From Liolophura sinensis (Eukaryota; Mollusca; Polyplacophora; Chitonida; Chitonidae): 64,000 bases of DNA. The notes beneath the pieces are model-generated. The model saw nothing but the letters and a program-made list of their open reading frames with translations, searched no databases and was not told where the DNA came from. The stretch is taken from the NCBI RefSeq assembly GCF_032854445.1, contig NC_088304.1:31977810-32041809 (forward strand). The letters are read 5' to 3'. The position numbers and the translations under genes are program-made. This document shows, piece after piece, positions 24,887 through 38,151 of the stretch (position 1 is the first letter of the stretch; each line of letters begins with the position of its first letter).

Positions 24887-27800
24887 CTGCATTGGTACTT
24901 CTTGTACACTTAATACATATACGCAATCTTGTCAAATATACATCGGCAGGTCCGTTGTATAGCACTGAACTGTATACAACAGCAAACTAGACCGCGCCGC
25001 CTTTTGTGAAACGCAAATATATAACACCCAGTACTGTGTTAATCTAAAACCGTCTGACCCAACACCGGAGCGACTTGATAGGCGATTATAACGCACTGCT
25101 CGTGTCAAATCATGTAAGGAATGTGAAAATAAAATTATGAGTAAATCCGCTTAAGTTAGATAATTCCGATACAATATGTAGCAGATTATAAGTATTGCAG
25201 CCACATAAAACTTTAAACCTTACAAGGCGCTATATTTAAATGGCAGCTATTTGGAATGAGTGAATGAGTGATTTTCGTATCGCGCCGTATTCGCGACATT
25301 TCCTTGCGAATCTTCCTCCCCTGTGTTATACATCAGGAATCATTTGCGTGGTAGCTGTTTGAACTTACGGTCGTTCACTCGGGCTCTCCTTATCCAGTTA
25401 GCTTTTTGTAATTTTAAACAGGTCAGATGCTCTGGGTACGCCTGGGGTGGGATGGGAATCGTGATAAGGATATACATGTATCTCCGGAAAAAATATGCTC
25501 TTTCTGTGGTTTGAATCTAGACAAATTATTCCTTGCCCTTTTTAAAGCTTGTATATGACGAATTAATTAAGTTGTTTTATATTAACTGGCGAATTGTAAT
25601 TAAGCAATGAGTGGCCTGTTTTACAAAACGTAACATTGTTAGATTTATGCTTTAAAAATCCATGCAGTATTTTCATGAAGTTTAACATCAAAAACCTACA
25701 TTGGGCATTTATTTTTCGAGATTAATTAAGCGGGACACTTTGCAGAAGCCGGGATCTTCATTTTTTCCCCAAACACTGAGATTTTTACCCAAATACTAAA
25801 ACATGCCACTGTTGTTTTCCTATAAATAAAATTGTTGTTGATTACGGTTACAATATTTAGCTGAAACTAACAAATTGCGCTAGAAAGATCCTCAGTAGAG
25901 ACGAGTGATTTTCATAAAAGTGCTGCAATTAAATGCTTCAAAATGATACGATTAGCACCACAGAGTTTTTATTAAGTAACTCAGATGTTTGTACACATAT
26001 ATCGCCCCATATTTACTGCAAAACAAACTCTAACCATAACTGAAACTAACTTCTTTAAAAGTACATGATTCCACCAATACTTTGACCGGGGAAATTAAGC
26101 CAATACAATACATGAATAATTCTTGCAGGGACGGCTCTATGGTCCGCATATTGCTGTACTGCTAAACTCAACGTACCATAGAAGTACAAGAAAATGCCTG
26201 TAAATGCAGCCATCTAGTCACCGGCTATGCACGGAATTAAGTAAGTCTGTAGGTGTTCGCTGAAGGATAATGGGCCTTCAAGTTAACTGTGTTATAAACA
26301 AACGCTTAAGTACTTACCTTTGGCACCTAGGATATGTCATGGGTCATAATAACAGCTCGGCTATTTAGGCCAATTTCCTTGCTGCTCGGGACGAAGTGAA
26401 ACCTGGGCGCACACGACGAGCCCTCCAGTTCGTTATTTCCTCTCTGTGTCTCTAACCTCAAGTATTGAACAAGTTCAGCGCGCAATCATGTATTCTGTTG
26501 GTAGGCAACCTTCAATTAACTCGCCAGTATCTGTTCTTTACATATCTATATTCAACTTCAGACACAGTCGTACACTTCTATCCCGCTGACCACTTCACTT
26601 TCACCGCCAACAGCTGAATAAATGGAATTGACCACGGTCAGTTCGAACTGGCAGCGAGTTTAACAACCGCCCGTCGATGTAACGGGTCCAGTCTGCCGGC
26701 GTTCGCGACTATTGGGCTTTCATGCAAATACTTGTTCTGCCTAATATTTCACAAGTCCCCATGGCCCGTTCCAATTGGGCATGAAGGGTGTAGGGAGGAC
26801 TGATTTTCTAATCCACTCGCAACAGTCAGCGTTGTTACTATGAGTGCGACAGGCTTAAGGTTAGTCCAATCTCTAACTGAGACGGCTTACAGTCATTTAC
26901 AGCTTCGGCAAAGTTCGTCCACGCTGACGGAACCATTGATTCCTCTCTCCGGCGATAGCTCAGGCGGCAAATGATTCGATTCCAGCACGTTGCTGGATTT
27001 GCATTCAGCCACACCGACAATCGAGGCTGTTTCTACTGCTCTTAAAGGCACCTGAGTTACCAGCCGTGACGAACAGCGCGCGTTTGACAGCAGGAAATCG
27101 ACAGCTATATAGTATATATGCAGAGACGACAATTGCTAAATACAACAATAACACCACTCTCACAATATCAAAACAGTTTCGTCAGCCAGAGGAGAATGCG
27201 GGTTGCATATTTAACTCATATGTTCACCCAAACGGCAGGCGGAAGCGATGCTTTGATTACCAACGACTAAACATTGTTTAATAGTTTAATTGTTTACATA
27301 CAGTGTATTACAAGTGCAGCGTATTTCTAAATAACAGCAATGCAATGTTATTGCTAGTCTCTAATGAGCAATTGAAATGTTTTCAGGTTAGGTGGCTTTT
27401 GGTGTATTGCTAATATGCATACAGTGTTGCCATATTGTAAGCCTACTTCATTAAGTATTACCTTTTTAACAATTTCTTTAATTTTTTATGGAAAGATATT
27501 GTTCCCTGTTGGTATTTAAACGGTCACGTTTTGGATGCCGAAGAAAAATTTACGCGGTAAGCGATGCCCAAAAGCGAAGTTTTTTAACTTTGAATTTTGA
27601 TCTTGAATTTTATTAAACCTAATACCGATTTTTTTTTCACTTATACGGTTATCCATCAGTTTTATGGATGGGTAACTTGTGCAGTTTAATTTTCACACTG
27701 TCTTCGCGTCTTGTTTTACACGTATACACAAGTGGAAGTTGAATTTTTGACACATTTTTCTACCTCATCAATCAGACTGATTCAAAGTGCACTTTTTTGG

Positions 27801-28500
27801 AGATAAACAGGTTTGGGCATGACTTTTATATACCATATACATATTCTGGGAGAAAGTCATATTATGACTTACTAGTAGTTAATTTCCTGTTAATATTAGC
27901 TGTAGCATAGTAAACAGTAAACTGCACAATAATAAATCACGTAATACATCATGCGACAGTCAGTACAAGGATTTCATCCACGTTACCTCATTAATAAGCT
28001 AATTTATGAATGTCTAACCGAGTTTTAACACCATAAATTAATGAAGAGACAAAAGACAGCACGTTGAGACTAGCTGCTTTAAAACAGCCGTACAGATATA
28101 TTCGGTATAATTAAGGAAAGTAGAACAGACGGCGACACGGTATGTGGCAGAGATCACCATCTATCATAGCTGGGTCAAGATCTCGACATCAAGCTGTTAA
28201 AGGCACTCTTCGAGAAATGTATATTTTAGAAGGCACACTGACGTATATTAAAATATACCGAATAATTTACAAATACTCACCGAAAACATAACTACTTCCA
28301 TATCAATCTGGTTCTGGCCTTGTCAGTGCTCCATATATATCTGCAATTGCTTTTATATTTCAGGAATTTACTACCTGTATACATATAACATATACATATT
28401 GGCATCGACTGAAATGTTACAATCCACCGTGGCCGACAGGTGCTTTTATCGAGACAATAATACGGCCAGTTGATGACGCTCTGTTAATATGCCTTCGGTC
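24887..28500. other. No recognisable gene
   Basis: Long AT-rich stretch. The 26.6-27.3 kb part is less AT-rich and has overlapping 60-80-residue open frames on both strands, without recognisable motifs or consistent splice sites. Confidence 0.35.
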
Positions 28501-28504
28501 GGAT

Positions 28505-28712
28505 AGTCTGGTGTAGTTCTACACCAGCGTCCGGGAAACCCGGGGATTGAAGTCGGGAAACCTGGGGATCAAACCCGGATCACCTCCTACCAAGGGTTTT
28601 AAAAATGGTACTTGTTGCTGCCTCGCTTGGCGGTCAGCAATGAGAGTTTAGAGCAAGGAAACTTGACTGGTTGGCACGATGTCAGTTAAATGTGACGGGG
28701 GTGGTGTGTCAT
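28505..28712 (+). mobile_element. SINE family B, 5' part
   Basis: It has a B-box-like GGGGATCAAACCCGGATCAC, then ACCAAGGGTTTTAAAAATGG, TACTTGTTGCTGCCTCGCTT and AGAGCAAGGAAACTTGACTG, matching the family B body at 15138 and 45735. Confidence 0.8.
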
Positions 28713-28917
28713 ACCTAGTGTCATGTGTATAATTCTTTAGAAAGGACAAACAGAAAGGGAAGAGGCTCAAGGCTAGGTTTTTAACCCACACCTGATGTAT
28801 CATGGGAACCTGAAAGGAAAGCACATAAAAATAAAAGAAAGCTAAATATGAAATAACGTTCATCATATAAACAACAGAAAACTATGAGTAAAAATACTCT
28901 CATCTGAGTGTTGAATT

Positions 28918-28975
28918 TATGTATTTGTTTAATTTGATTGGTGATTTACGCCGAACTCTTAAGAGTGTTGAAAGG
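28918..28975 (-). mobile_element. SINE family A, 3' tail fragment (diverged)
   Basis: TTGATTGGTGATTTACGCCG followed by AACTCTTAAGAGTG is the inverted family A tail. The remainder is not recognisable. Confidence 0.6.
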
Positions 28976-30077
28976 CATTCCAGTGTTTGAATACTACGGT
29001 GGGGCTTTATGAGCCCATACTGACGGTATCCAGCAACCCGATATCACCTTTTTTCCCTGATGTTCACCAGAAGGAAGGAATTTCGGGGATATTGTTTCAG
29101 TAATCTGTACTCATAGGTAAAAAGAGTTCCAACATTCAGTGTTGTGATTAGAGTTGGATATATTTCCTGTCACGTCAGAATTCCTATAGCCTCTGATAGA
29201 ATGGCCCGTAAAGTCCACCGTAGAATTCAAATTTTTGAGCGCATTTAACTCTTTTCACAAAATCTAAACAAATAAATGAAGTGTATTTGGTGCATAGTTT
29301 TAAGTGATTTGTGTGGTGATGCTTGCTTCGACTTTTCGATCACTGCCCAACCCTTAAACGGATTTAGTTTTCGTAAGATTGCGATGCTATATCCCAGCTC
29401 CTGTGTGGTCGACCACAGTGGGTTGAGTGCATGTTTAAACAACAGTACACACACAAGAAATAGGTGTCAGACGCTTCACTGTGATATCCATTCAGACACG
29501 AATTCCGCAAGGAACTACAAACACGTCTGTCAAAAGACGCCTGTTTTCTATCTGCTAAGCGAAGACAAGCTCTGTCTTCAGCCAAACGTTCACAAAGAAA
29601 GCTGGATATCTGATCAAAACCGCCCACCTGTTGCCAATGTTTGGTCTTTGGTGTCTGGGGAATTGTAAATTCTGTTCAGCTGCATAACTCCATCAGAAGC
29701 TCTGAACCAGATGGGTCATGGTAGCTTATACCATGAAACAGATAAAATTCCCGAATCTATCTGGCTTGTTATTGTTAGATTCCTAATATCCCTAATTAAT
29801 GAACGGAATGCCAGCAATCTTAGATATGTGATACCAGGTAACGACCGAAGAAACTACCGTTCGTGTCTAGATACCTGACAAATGCCCTGCCTTAACACCG
29901 CAGGTTGAATTAGGGGGATGCACACAATGGTGCTGTTTATGATCCGATCGCCTGCGGTTTTTTCGAAATGAGTCAGCGCCGCAGTAGAGAAAATGATATA
30001 TCGGAACAAGAGGTCGGATTTCACCGGTAAAACTGATAATTTCACAAGTATGACTCTGTCGTCACTGCTCTGGTGAA
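28976..30077. other. No recognisable gene
   Basis: A 130-residue plus frame at 29276-29668 and an overlapping minus frame have no domain that I recognise. Confidence 0.3.
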
Positions 30078-30137
30078 CAGAGCCGGGGAGATACTCACGA
30101 CAATCCAAAGGTTGCTGCCAGACCTTCCCACGTACTA
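30078..30137 (-). mobile_element. SINE family A, internal fragment
   Basis: GAACAGAGCCGGGGAGATAC, CAAAGGTTGCTGCCAGACC and TTCCCACGTAC match the inverted central block of family A. Confidence 0.65.
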
Positions 30138-31405
30138 CTCTTGTTTTACTAGCTAAACATGCTGTACTCTTTTATAATGTATTCCTCCATAAACCGGGAT
30201 TCTGCTGGTGGACTAAGTACCCCGAGGCCAGGCCCCTTTCCATTGTTTTAATGTGATTGTATACATTAAATGTGATAACAACACAACATTTTCAATAATT
30301 TCAGATAAGTGACATCTAATAAATTGCAACTAACATCACTGCTTTTTTTTTACCTAATTTCTAAGCCATGTTGCTACGTTTTAGGCATACAGATGACGAG
30401 ACTGACTCTAGACCGGATATCACCGGTAGTACCTGTGATCATTTGCCAACTGTCACACCTCGTCTTTCCTTTGATTTCCACAGAATTAGTTCCAGTCAAA
30501 ATTTTGTTTTCTAATATGGTTTCTTTTTATATTGCAACTACATACAGGGTTTAATGACCCGGCATTTTCCATTCAATATGATTATTTTATGTGTCAACAC
30601 CTCTGTCTATAACAGTACAAGATGAGTACACTGAACTTGTCATCTGGCCCATGGATATTAACAAACTCATATCGATCAGTTTACAGTTTCACTATCTGAA
30701 TGATTTTATTTCATCCATCTAAGAAAAAACCCCGAACATCTTTGTACACAATGGTTTCAATGACATATAATCGTCGGATATTGTGGATGTTGCTTAAAAC
30801 GGTTAATAGAGAGGGAAATATGCTTTTGTCGGAAACTGATCTTCCCCTTAACGATTCACTGTCATTTCTATTGAAGAAGATACCGTTGGTCATCTTATCG
30901 ATTGTCTGCTGATCCTCCCGTGCACATAATTCATTCTTTACCTGCCAATGACTCAGCGTAAATCTGATTTCATGGCGCATTATCAAAGATAATATTTGAG
31001 GACAGTGACGGCAATACCTGATTGTAAACCGACATATGTAGATCGGTACGACAGTTTGACTAGGTCTTAGTTTGCAGCAAATGTATTAGTTGATCCGCAA
31101 AATCTGCTTACCAGGCTAACAGACATGGCCAGCAAATTTACAGAGGGAGCTTAATCAATACGGCTAGACGTAAGATATTTGATATGATCTGCAAACGGTT
31201 CTGGAATTTTACACGTTTTTGGCGCGATTTCAGAGCTAATGCAATATCTAATGACTGTTGTTACAGTTTCAGCGTGCCTTGAACTGTTAATCTAAGTGAT
31301 CTCTCCTGGTATCTAAAAGTTACAATATATAGTGATGTAAATAGCTTTTATTCAATTCGTGAGAGATTAGAATAGTGGTAAACGGTCAGTAATGTGCTTT
31401 TTATA
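30138..31405. other. No recognisable gene
   Basis: AT-rich. I see nothing supported. Confidence 0.35.
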
Positions 31406-31407
31406 AT

Positions 31408-31585
31408 ATTTATTTATTTATTTGATTAGTGTTCAGAATATTTCACTTACACAATGGCGGCCAGCGGGAGGAAATCGGACAGAAACACACTACTATTCGC
31501 TGGTTGCGGACAAACCTGAATTTCACGTTCCAACGTACGGTTGGAGAGGAAGCCAGCGTGAACTGGACGAGAACTCAAAGCTATA
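31408..31585 (-). mobile_element. SINE family A, 3' two-thirds
   Basis: TATTTATTTATTTATTTGAT, TCAGAATATTTCACTTACAC, GGAGAGGAAGCCAGCGTGAA and GACGAGAACTCAAAG match an inverted copy. About 25 bases of the tail block are deleted. Confidence 0.85.
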
Positions 31586-32570
31586 GCCATTTGTTTCTGT
31601 TGTCACAGCACTTTATAACTTTTTATAACAATTGATTACTGTAGAAGGAAAACTATCTTTATTCTTCAAATGTCAACATATTTTGGGGGGGTGATCAACG
31701 AACATTCACAACCAGGACATCCACATATTAATTCTTATTTGCTCCATATACAAAGGAATGTTACTGTTTTATCAAACTTATCTGTTATATTTTGAGAAAT
31801 GTGTCACACATTATTTATTCACGTCTGTTAACATTAATCATTATTCCACGCAATATGGGATAATAATAATGTTACTAATAATGCAAATAGCTGTAATTAT
31901 TAAACATTAATCCTAAATATTCCATATTGAAATGTGTAATAAATAAAACTCAAATACCTTCTTGAAGTCAGTCAAAGCAAGGGTATTTCAGATTTTCAAA
32001 TTCATCATGAGAACACAATGTCAAAACTAATTTTCCTTTCAGTGAGATATTTGGATAGAATGAGATTTACGTGTTGAATAAGTTTACATGCCGGCGAATT
32101 TAACTTGGATCGATCCAGCTCATCCCATGTCCCACCACACCTCCTCGTGACAATATTACTCTCCATTCCATTCTCGGTAAGAGCAATAACATCATAACGT
32201 CACAGGAAGAATGAACATTTGTAACCAATTTGTTGACTTACTAGCAGCAATATTGCTTATGACTGGACAACTGCGTGCTCCTGATTGACAGTTGGGAAAG
32301 GTATATGAAGAGAGACATCGGAAAGTTCACAGATAATATATTATTCTGTATATTGGTTATGCTTTCATCTTATAAAATTAAAACACTATACATCCAGCTT
32401 TTCAATCAGGTTAATGCCAGTCTCTGGGCATCATAGAAACTATTACGACGTTAAACCTCAAGCAATCACTCATGGAAACTGTGTAATTGCTCTTTTACGT
32501 TGCCGAACCTGAATTTGCAATAGTTTTTTATAAATGTGTTCCTGTGTGCGATTAGTTGAATTTTTAAATC
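31586..32570. other. No recognisable gene
   Basis: AT-rich, with no supported feature. Confidence 0.35.
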
Positions 32571-32572
32571 AG

Positions 32573-32660
32573 TACTTTCCCATTATAATTCTGGCCACCG
32601 TCGCAGAAGCGAAATGTTCTAGAGTACAACATAAAACACCAATCAAATAAATAAATATAT
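32573..32660 (+). mobile_element. SINE family A, 3' tail fragment
   Basis: CCCATTATAATTCTGGCCAC, GAAATGTTCTAGAGTAC and ATAAAACACCAATCAAATAA define a diverged tail. Confidence 0.8.
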
Positions 32661-32682
32661 TAGTAGTCAATCTGAAAACAGC

Positions 32683-33249
32683 TACACTGAAAAAGCAAAT
32701 GTTTATGATTAAAACATATCTCTGTAGCATATAATAAACGTGCTTAACAAATTAAAGCCTTTCAGTAAATATCGGTACTTATACTATTTAGAGATTTAAA
32801 ATGATTCAAAAGTTTCAAAAGGCTATTATTTGAGCCGTTTTATACATTTTAGGAAATTCATAAACGATTTTGAACGCTAACACGTGCAGACACTACAATA
32901 AATGCTTACTTTTAACATGTTCATTGTGTGCTTATTTTTCAAATACACGGTTATGTTTCATAAATATATTGAGTTTTTGTATAAATACATGCAGTATTTT
33001 ATAAATGCTCACATTTATAGAACAAATGCAATAACTAATGTAGTAAATTGAGTGGGTTTATTGCTTAACCGGTGTGATTTAAAGTTTTCAATGTATATGA
33101 TGAACATTATAAAGCGGTCTTATTATCAGTTTTGGATAAACTTGTTCAAGTGTTTAAGTATTAAACATGTTATAATTAAACATTAAGAATGTTTATTATC
33201 TGTTGCAAAGAGATGTTTAAATGTTAAACATTTAGTTTTTTTCAGCGTA
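32683..33249. mobile_element. Non-autonomous TA-flanked inverted-repeat element (MITE-like)
   Basis: The left end is TA followed by CACTGAAAAAGCAAATGTTTA-like sequence. The right end, read inward on minus, is CGCTGAAAAAAACTAAATGT followed by TTA, with TA outside. About 20 bases of imperfect terminal inverted repeat and a TA target duplication match Tc1/mariner-type behaviour. The 563-bp interior is AT-rich, rich in AAACAT/ATGTTT words, and has no transposase. Confidence 0.7.
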
Positions 33250-33520
33250 TGGCTATATCTTCTAAGCTCGTTATATCGGTAATTATTCTAATAACTTTAC
33301 CTAAATTTGTTTTATCAATGTTGCATATTGCGCAACGCAAAACATATTATTACCGTCTCTCAATCAGTATCCTCGAACATCATAGACTGATAATCCTCGC
33401 ATCGTCATGATGAAAATTTTACGAAGATAAGATCGTCTTATACGCGCAAAATATAGACCTCCGTATCTTCATATATATAAACTGCAATGCACATACGTAG
33501 ATGTCAGCTTACATCAAATA
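33250..33520. other. No recognisable gene
   Basis: AT-rich spacer with nothing supported. Confidence 0.35.
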
Positions 33521-33639
33521 TTTTCTAGAGCACTATTCAAGACAATCACGGTACTACGTGGGCTTTTAAAGTTGCACGGATTGCGAGACTTGAATAAACA
33601 ATCTGCTGGAAATGGAACAATCTGGAGCGGCGACACCTG

Positions 33640-33762
33640 GCATGTCTTCTTCAGAGCTTTCTTTAGATCATCCATTGTGTTGTAACCGATGCTGTGAAGA
33701 TAAAGGCACAATTCGTCGTCTGGCTGATGATGCTTTAGCAGGCATTTTCTCAAAGATGTTAT
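33640..33762 (-). CDS. Candidate exon of unknown function (weak)
   Basis: The frame is open from a TAA upstream of 33762 and reads protein-like: LRKCLLKHHQPDDELCLYLH, then SIGYNTMDDLKKALKKTC. A possible acceptor (CGTCAG) precedes it and a possible donor (CCAG|GTGTCG) follows TCQ near 33640. The residue mix (amphipathic, D/L/K-rich) could fit a small helical domain, but I recognise no family and see no partner exons. It may be chance. Confidence 0.25.
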
Positions 33763-34493
33763 TATGTTAGTTCTGACGTGTAGATTGTGTTAGATCTAAC
33801 GTTTGTTTCCCTCCCGTCTTTGATATCAGAAATGCAAACCTGTACTCTGTTATTCACTAACCTGAAACATTCGCGTGAGCTGTCTTCAGCATTTCAAAGT
33901 GTCACGCTGTACAAAACCAGGCTTCCTTTAATCCTGAAGAAAATCGGACTTCATATCACCTCGTCGTTGGTGAATGACAATAAAAAAACATGAAGTTTAA
34001 AGCTGAGAAAATTTCCTATCTAAACAAGTCGGTTCCATTCTCCGCTGTTACGCCGCAGTGCTTGTGAAACCAAGATTTTACATTACGAGAACAACTGTAC
34101 AGAATCAGTGAAATGTTACAGAAAAAGAACAAAATAAAGCAGCGCTCAGGCTTGTTTAAGCAATGTTCTCCATTTTCAAAAGTGTTACCGGCGCAACAGG
34201 AAAAGAATTAGAAGGGCGATGAACAACGTTTTGGAAAATTTCAATAAGTGGTCGATGGTGCCCAACGTGTAATCTTTCGTAGAGCTTGAGACCATCTGTT
34301 TCCTTGTTACCTAACGCCATACCTAAGGAATTTTCAATTACTCGATGGCGGTTAGTTTTATCACTGGATGAAACGGGAGTGCATGGGATAAACTCTCGGT
34401 CTTTGGCAAGTTACTGGCACGTGTTCTTCAAAGAACGTGAGACTGTGCAAACGGACATACGAACGTCTGCCGTTAACACCGGTTAACGTGTAG
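33763..34493. other. No recognisable gene
   Basis: No supported feature. Confidence 0.35.
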
Positions 34494-34690
34494 TAATTAT
34501 GACACTGCCTTTGTCACTTCACCGGTTTATGTGTAACCTCATGGTAATTATGACACTGCCCTTGCCACTTGACCGGTTTATGTGTAACCTCATGGTAATT
34601 ATGACACTGCCGTTGCCACTTCACCGGTTTATGTGTAACCTCATGGTAATTATGACACTGCCGTTGCCATTTCACCGCTTTATCTATAAC
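34494..34690. repeat. Tandem repeat, 51-bp unit, about 3.9 copies
   Basis: The unit contains TAATTATGACACTGCC, TTG(C)CACTTCACCGGTTTAT and GTGTAACCTCATGG. The period of 51 keeps a frame open on both strands. Confidence 0.95.
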
Positions 34691-37185
34691 CCAACATAGT
34701 GCAAGCAGACACCAGCATAGTACAATCACAATAATGCAAGCAGAGAGAAAGCGAATGCCAGCATGCTAACATCAAACGCAATAGCTATTCGCAGTTGTAA
34801 TTCATATTGCCCTTATAGGGTCGAATTTGACGAGGGGGTATTGTTACCAATTCAAAAAATCCTTTAAGTTGAATTCAAATCCTCCTACTGACAAAAATTT
34901 TCATGCTGAGGAAAATTTTGTTACAAATTGAACGTAGTTGTCAGTATAATTCATATTTTTCAAGTGATCCTGATTTGTGCGATGGTGTAGTTGCACTTTG
35001 ACGTAATCTTTTAAATGTGGTTCAATATGTCTTGGCCAAACAGCAGTATCAAACTGAATGCGATGTTATCTACTTTAGAGTAATTTTTGTGAAATGTAAA
35101 AAGTCTAAATTTTCTTAATAAAAAACGTAGCTACATGGATTATGTGGAAACTTGCAACGTCATTTACTGATTATGACATTGAACTGCATAGGTGATTGAT
35201 TGGTTTCAATTTAATTTCAGTATAAGCTAATTCCAGCAGAGCCTTGTGAAGTGACATAGCTGAATTTCCACTGTACGCCCCTTATTTAGCTTTGACTGTT
35301 GATACGTTTGTCCAGTTTTCTGAATATTTTCCCCAACTTCTTTGATATACAAATGCAGACTTCGATAACCCCGGAAATTCATGTGATATTTTTGCGGTCT
35401 TTATTGGAAGTCACACAGTCCACAAATACAAAATTGAAACATTTCCGAAGAAACGTCGAAATTAACATTAAATTCCAAGAAAATCAATCATAAATTAGTA
35501 CTTTGAGGAATAAGAACTCGCCAGATCAGTTATATTCTGACAGGTTATTATTGTTGGCAATCCTTTGGACTGACTTCGACATTCCGGGAAGAAAATGATC
35601 GCGTATCGATTTAAAAAGTGTGAGAATTTTAGTTAGCTCCTTCTGGGCTCTGGCACCTCTCTGCGTAAGGGACTTTCATTGTGACTACGGGAGCCCAAGC
35701 TGAACACTATACACAGCCATGAAGAGAACAGATCGATTAATGTATTAATTTCGTCTCGTTTGTCGACAAAAGTTTCCCCAGGTCGTCTGCAGATCTTTGA
35801 AATCAGCGTTTGGAGGAGTGTGGCCATCTTTCACAGGGACCATGGCAAATTTGAGTTCATTTTGGAAACTTCCTCTGCTCGCTTCTGACCTATGAGTTTT
35901 GGGAGTTGAACAAAGACTTCTGAGGCGCTTGGCGAGTGCTGATCGATAAAATGTGAGATTGCTTACCACCAAAATTAGAAGTCGGCATCGGCTATGACAA
36001 AATGGACCTCCTTTTTGGCTAGTCATCGGTACAATTCACATATCTTCCTTTCGCAATGCTTGTTCCAGATTATGACTTCTATCCTCTCAAATCTTCTTTT
36101 GTTAGGGTTTTCCCGAGCAAAAAAGTTCACCTTGTCCAGCTCACACGCAAGTCTTCTCCAAAAAGAAAAAAAAATCACACAGCATTGACATTTTAATACA
36201 GATGCTTTTAAATGCTTTTCCTTGTTATAGCAAGACCTGAGGCACGACCGTAAGAAATAGTTTCTGAAAACCTTTACACCTGATTTATGCTCAGCTTCAG
36301 CAGGTAAAATGTGTAAAGATGATCACGAGTAAGCCATCCAATCTCATCAAGTCTTATCCGTCTGTCACGTGAGAGCTAATGTACACGAACATACAAATGA
36401 GTGGTGTCATTTAGCGACCTGCAGGCATTTTACACGCACTTTCTGGACGTTTTCCGTTATAGGCCTAACAGTAATATACCACCTTAGCGTAATTTACATC
36501 AATGATAAGACCCGTCAGCGCTTCAGGCATTGTCCACACATTTCATCAGCCAAACTAGGAAACAAACATCTGGGATTTGTGGACAAAGCCTTCAATTTGC
36601 CCCCCATACAGGGCGCCGGGGTCCTTCCGCGGGTAAGGTCATATCATCCGGTTGTTGGTTGACCCCCATGGGCTATCTCAGACAGAGCTGGGAGGAAAGA
36701 GCTTAAGATCGGTAACTGCACAGATAATGCCCAAACGTCGTCTGGCAAATGATCTAATAATGACGAGGTCATTACTAAACAGATTAGGATCTGTACCAAT
36801 CAGCTTGTGGTTACAATAACACGTCCAGGGATGGAATCGCCTGTGGACAGATGATTAACGGTACAAAGCTGACGTCAATTGTACCTGTGATGTCTTACTA
36901 GAGTTAAAAGGTTTCTTTTTTCACCATTTCCATCGATTACCAGATTGCAGGGATTTAGGTACTAGATATTTACAAATATTTGAGCTTTTCAGCTGAACTG
37001 TATCATTTAGACCTGTGATTTGGATGTTATAAACAACTCCACACATGTTTTTGAACCGCAAAACATTTGTACAGCATGCTGTCCAGATAGTATTTCAGTG
37101 ACATATGGCTCCAATAGCAGGATCTGTCTTATACATAAAGCCACCGCTCACCATTACTTGAAATTCCACTATTTCCGGTTGAGTC
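34691..37185. other. No recognisable gene; a less AT-rich patch at 35.63-36.03 kb
   Basis: On minus at 35745-36026 a 93-residue ATG frame, overlapped by another at 35633-35827, is more protein-like than its surroundings (for example FKDLQTTWGNFCRQTRR). I recognise no domain. It could be a decayed mobile-element ORF. Elsewhere nothing is seen. Confidence 0.3.
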
Positions 37186-37430
37186 TACACTCAGAAAATG
37201 AATCTTTTAATTTTAACAGAAGTCTGCTGTCTGAATGACGATATATTGTATTCTGTTATTGTCACAGATTATTCTGTTAAGTATAACACATATACTCTAT
37301 TAATTCAACATAAAGATTCCATTATACTAACAGAATTTTATGGTGAATGTAACAAAGTATTATGTTATAATAACAGAATACACTATAGTATCACGTAGAC
37401 AATAGACTTTCTGCTAAATTAACAAATTTT
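37186..37430. mobile_element. Small dispersed element, copy 1 (TA-flanked, 'TTCTGTTAA' rich)
   Basis: It starts TA-CACTCAGAAAATGAATC and contains TTCTGTTAAGTATAACACAT, ACTAACAGAAT and GTTATAATAACAGAATACAC. The same succession occurs in a second, diverged copy at 50.92-51.20 kb. The right end is not certain. Confidence 0.5.
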
Positions 37431-37978
37431 TAGTGAAGCTTCTAACATGTAAAAGAATACTAGATTTGCTTTGCTTGCTATATCTATCTGATTTACCTCG
37501 CTTTCGACATTTTTTTGGTATTATTATCACATAGCGCACAATCAGTAGACGCTCTCCATCGGACTGATCTATGGAACTGGATAAGCCATCAAATCAGACA
37601 TGCAATCCCGGAATATTGGCATCATCCATGCTTGTACTATCGTCTTGATAAAACCAAAGACTTACAGCATAAGGAGTACAACCAGCGCATCGGTGACATT
37701 GAGATAATTGGCAAATGGTGACTCGTAACCGGTAAAATACGTTTTTTGGTCAATTTATCTCGGCTAGGGGTTCTATTCAAACCGTTTAAATGGTGGCAAA
37801 TTCCACGCCCTGTGTGCTGACCGGCAAAATTAAAACAAATATTGCAATGTTTCAATGTCTAAAGCATGGTAAAAACAACTCCCAGAAGGCCGTTCAAAGA
37901 TTTATCAAGGCTGATTTTTTTTTGAAGAGGTAATTCATACTAAAAGAAATTAAAGGAGAAATTATGAATGAATGAAGG

Positions 37979-38151
37979 ATTATGGCTTAACGCCACAACG
38001 GCAATATTTCAGCCATATCGTGGCGAGGATTGAATGAATGATTTTGGCTTAACGTCACAACGGCAATATTTCAGCCATATCATGGCGAGGATTGAATGAA
38101 TGATTTTGGCTTAACGCCACAACGGCAATATTTCAGCCATATCGTGGCGAG
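37979..38151. repeat. Tandem repeat, 62-bp unit, about 2.8 copies
   Basis: The unit has TGGCTTAACGCCACAACGGC, AATATTTCAGCCATATCGTG and GCGAGGATTGAATGAATG. The core resembles a SINE 3' end type seen in other molluscs (a recollection, not checked), here expanded in tandem. Confidence 0.92.
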
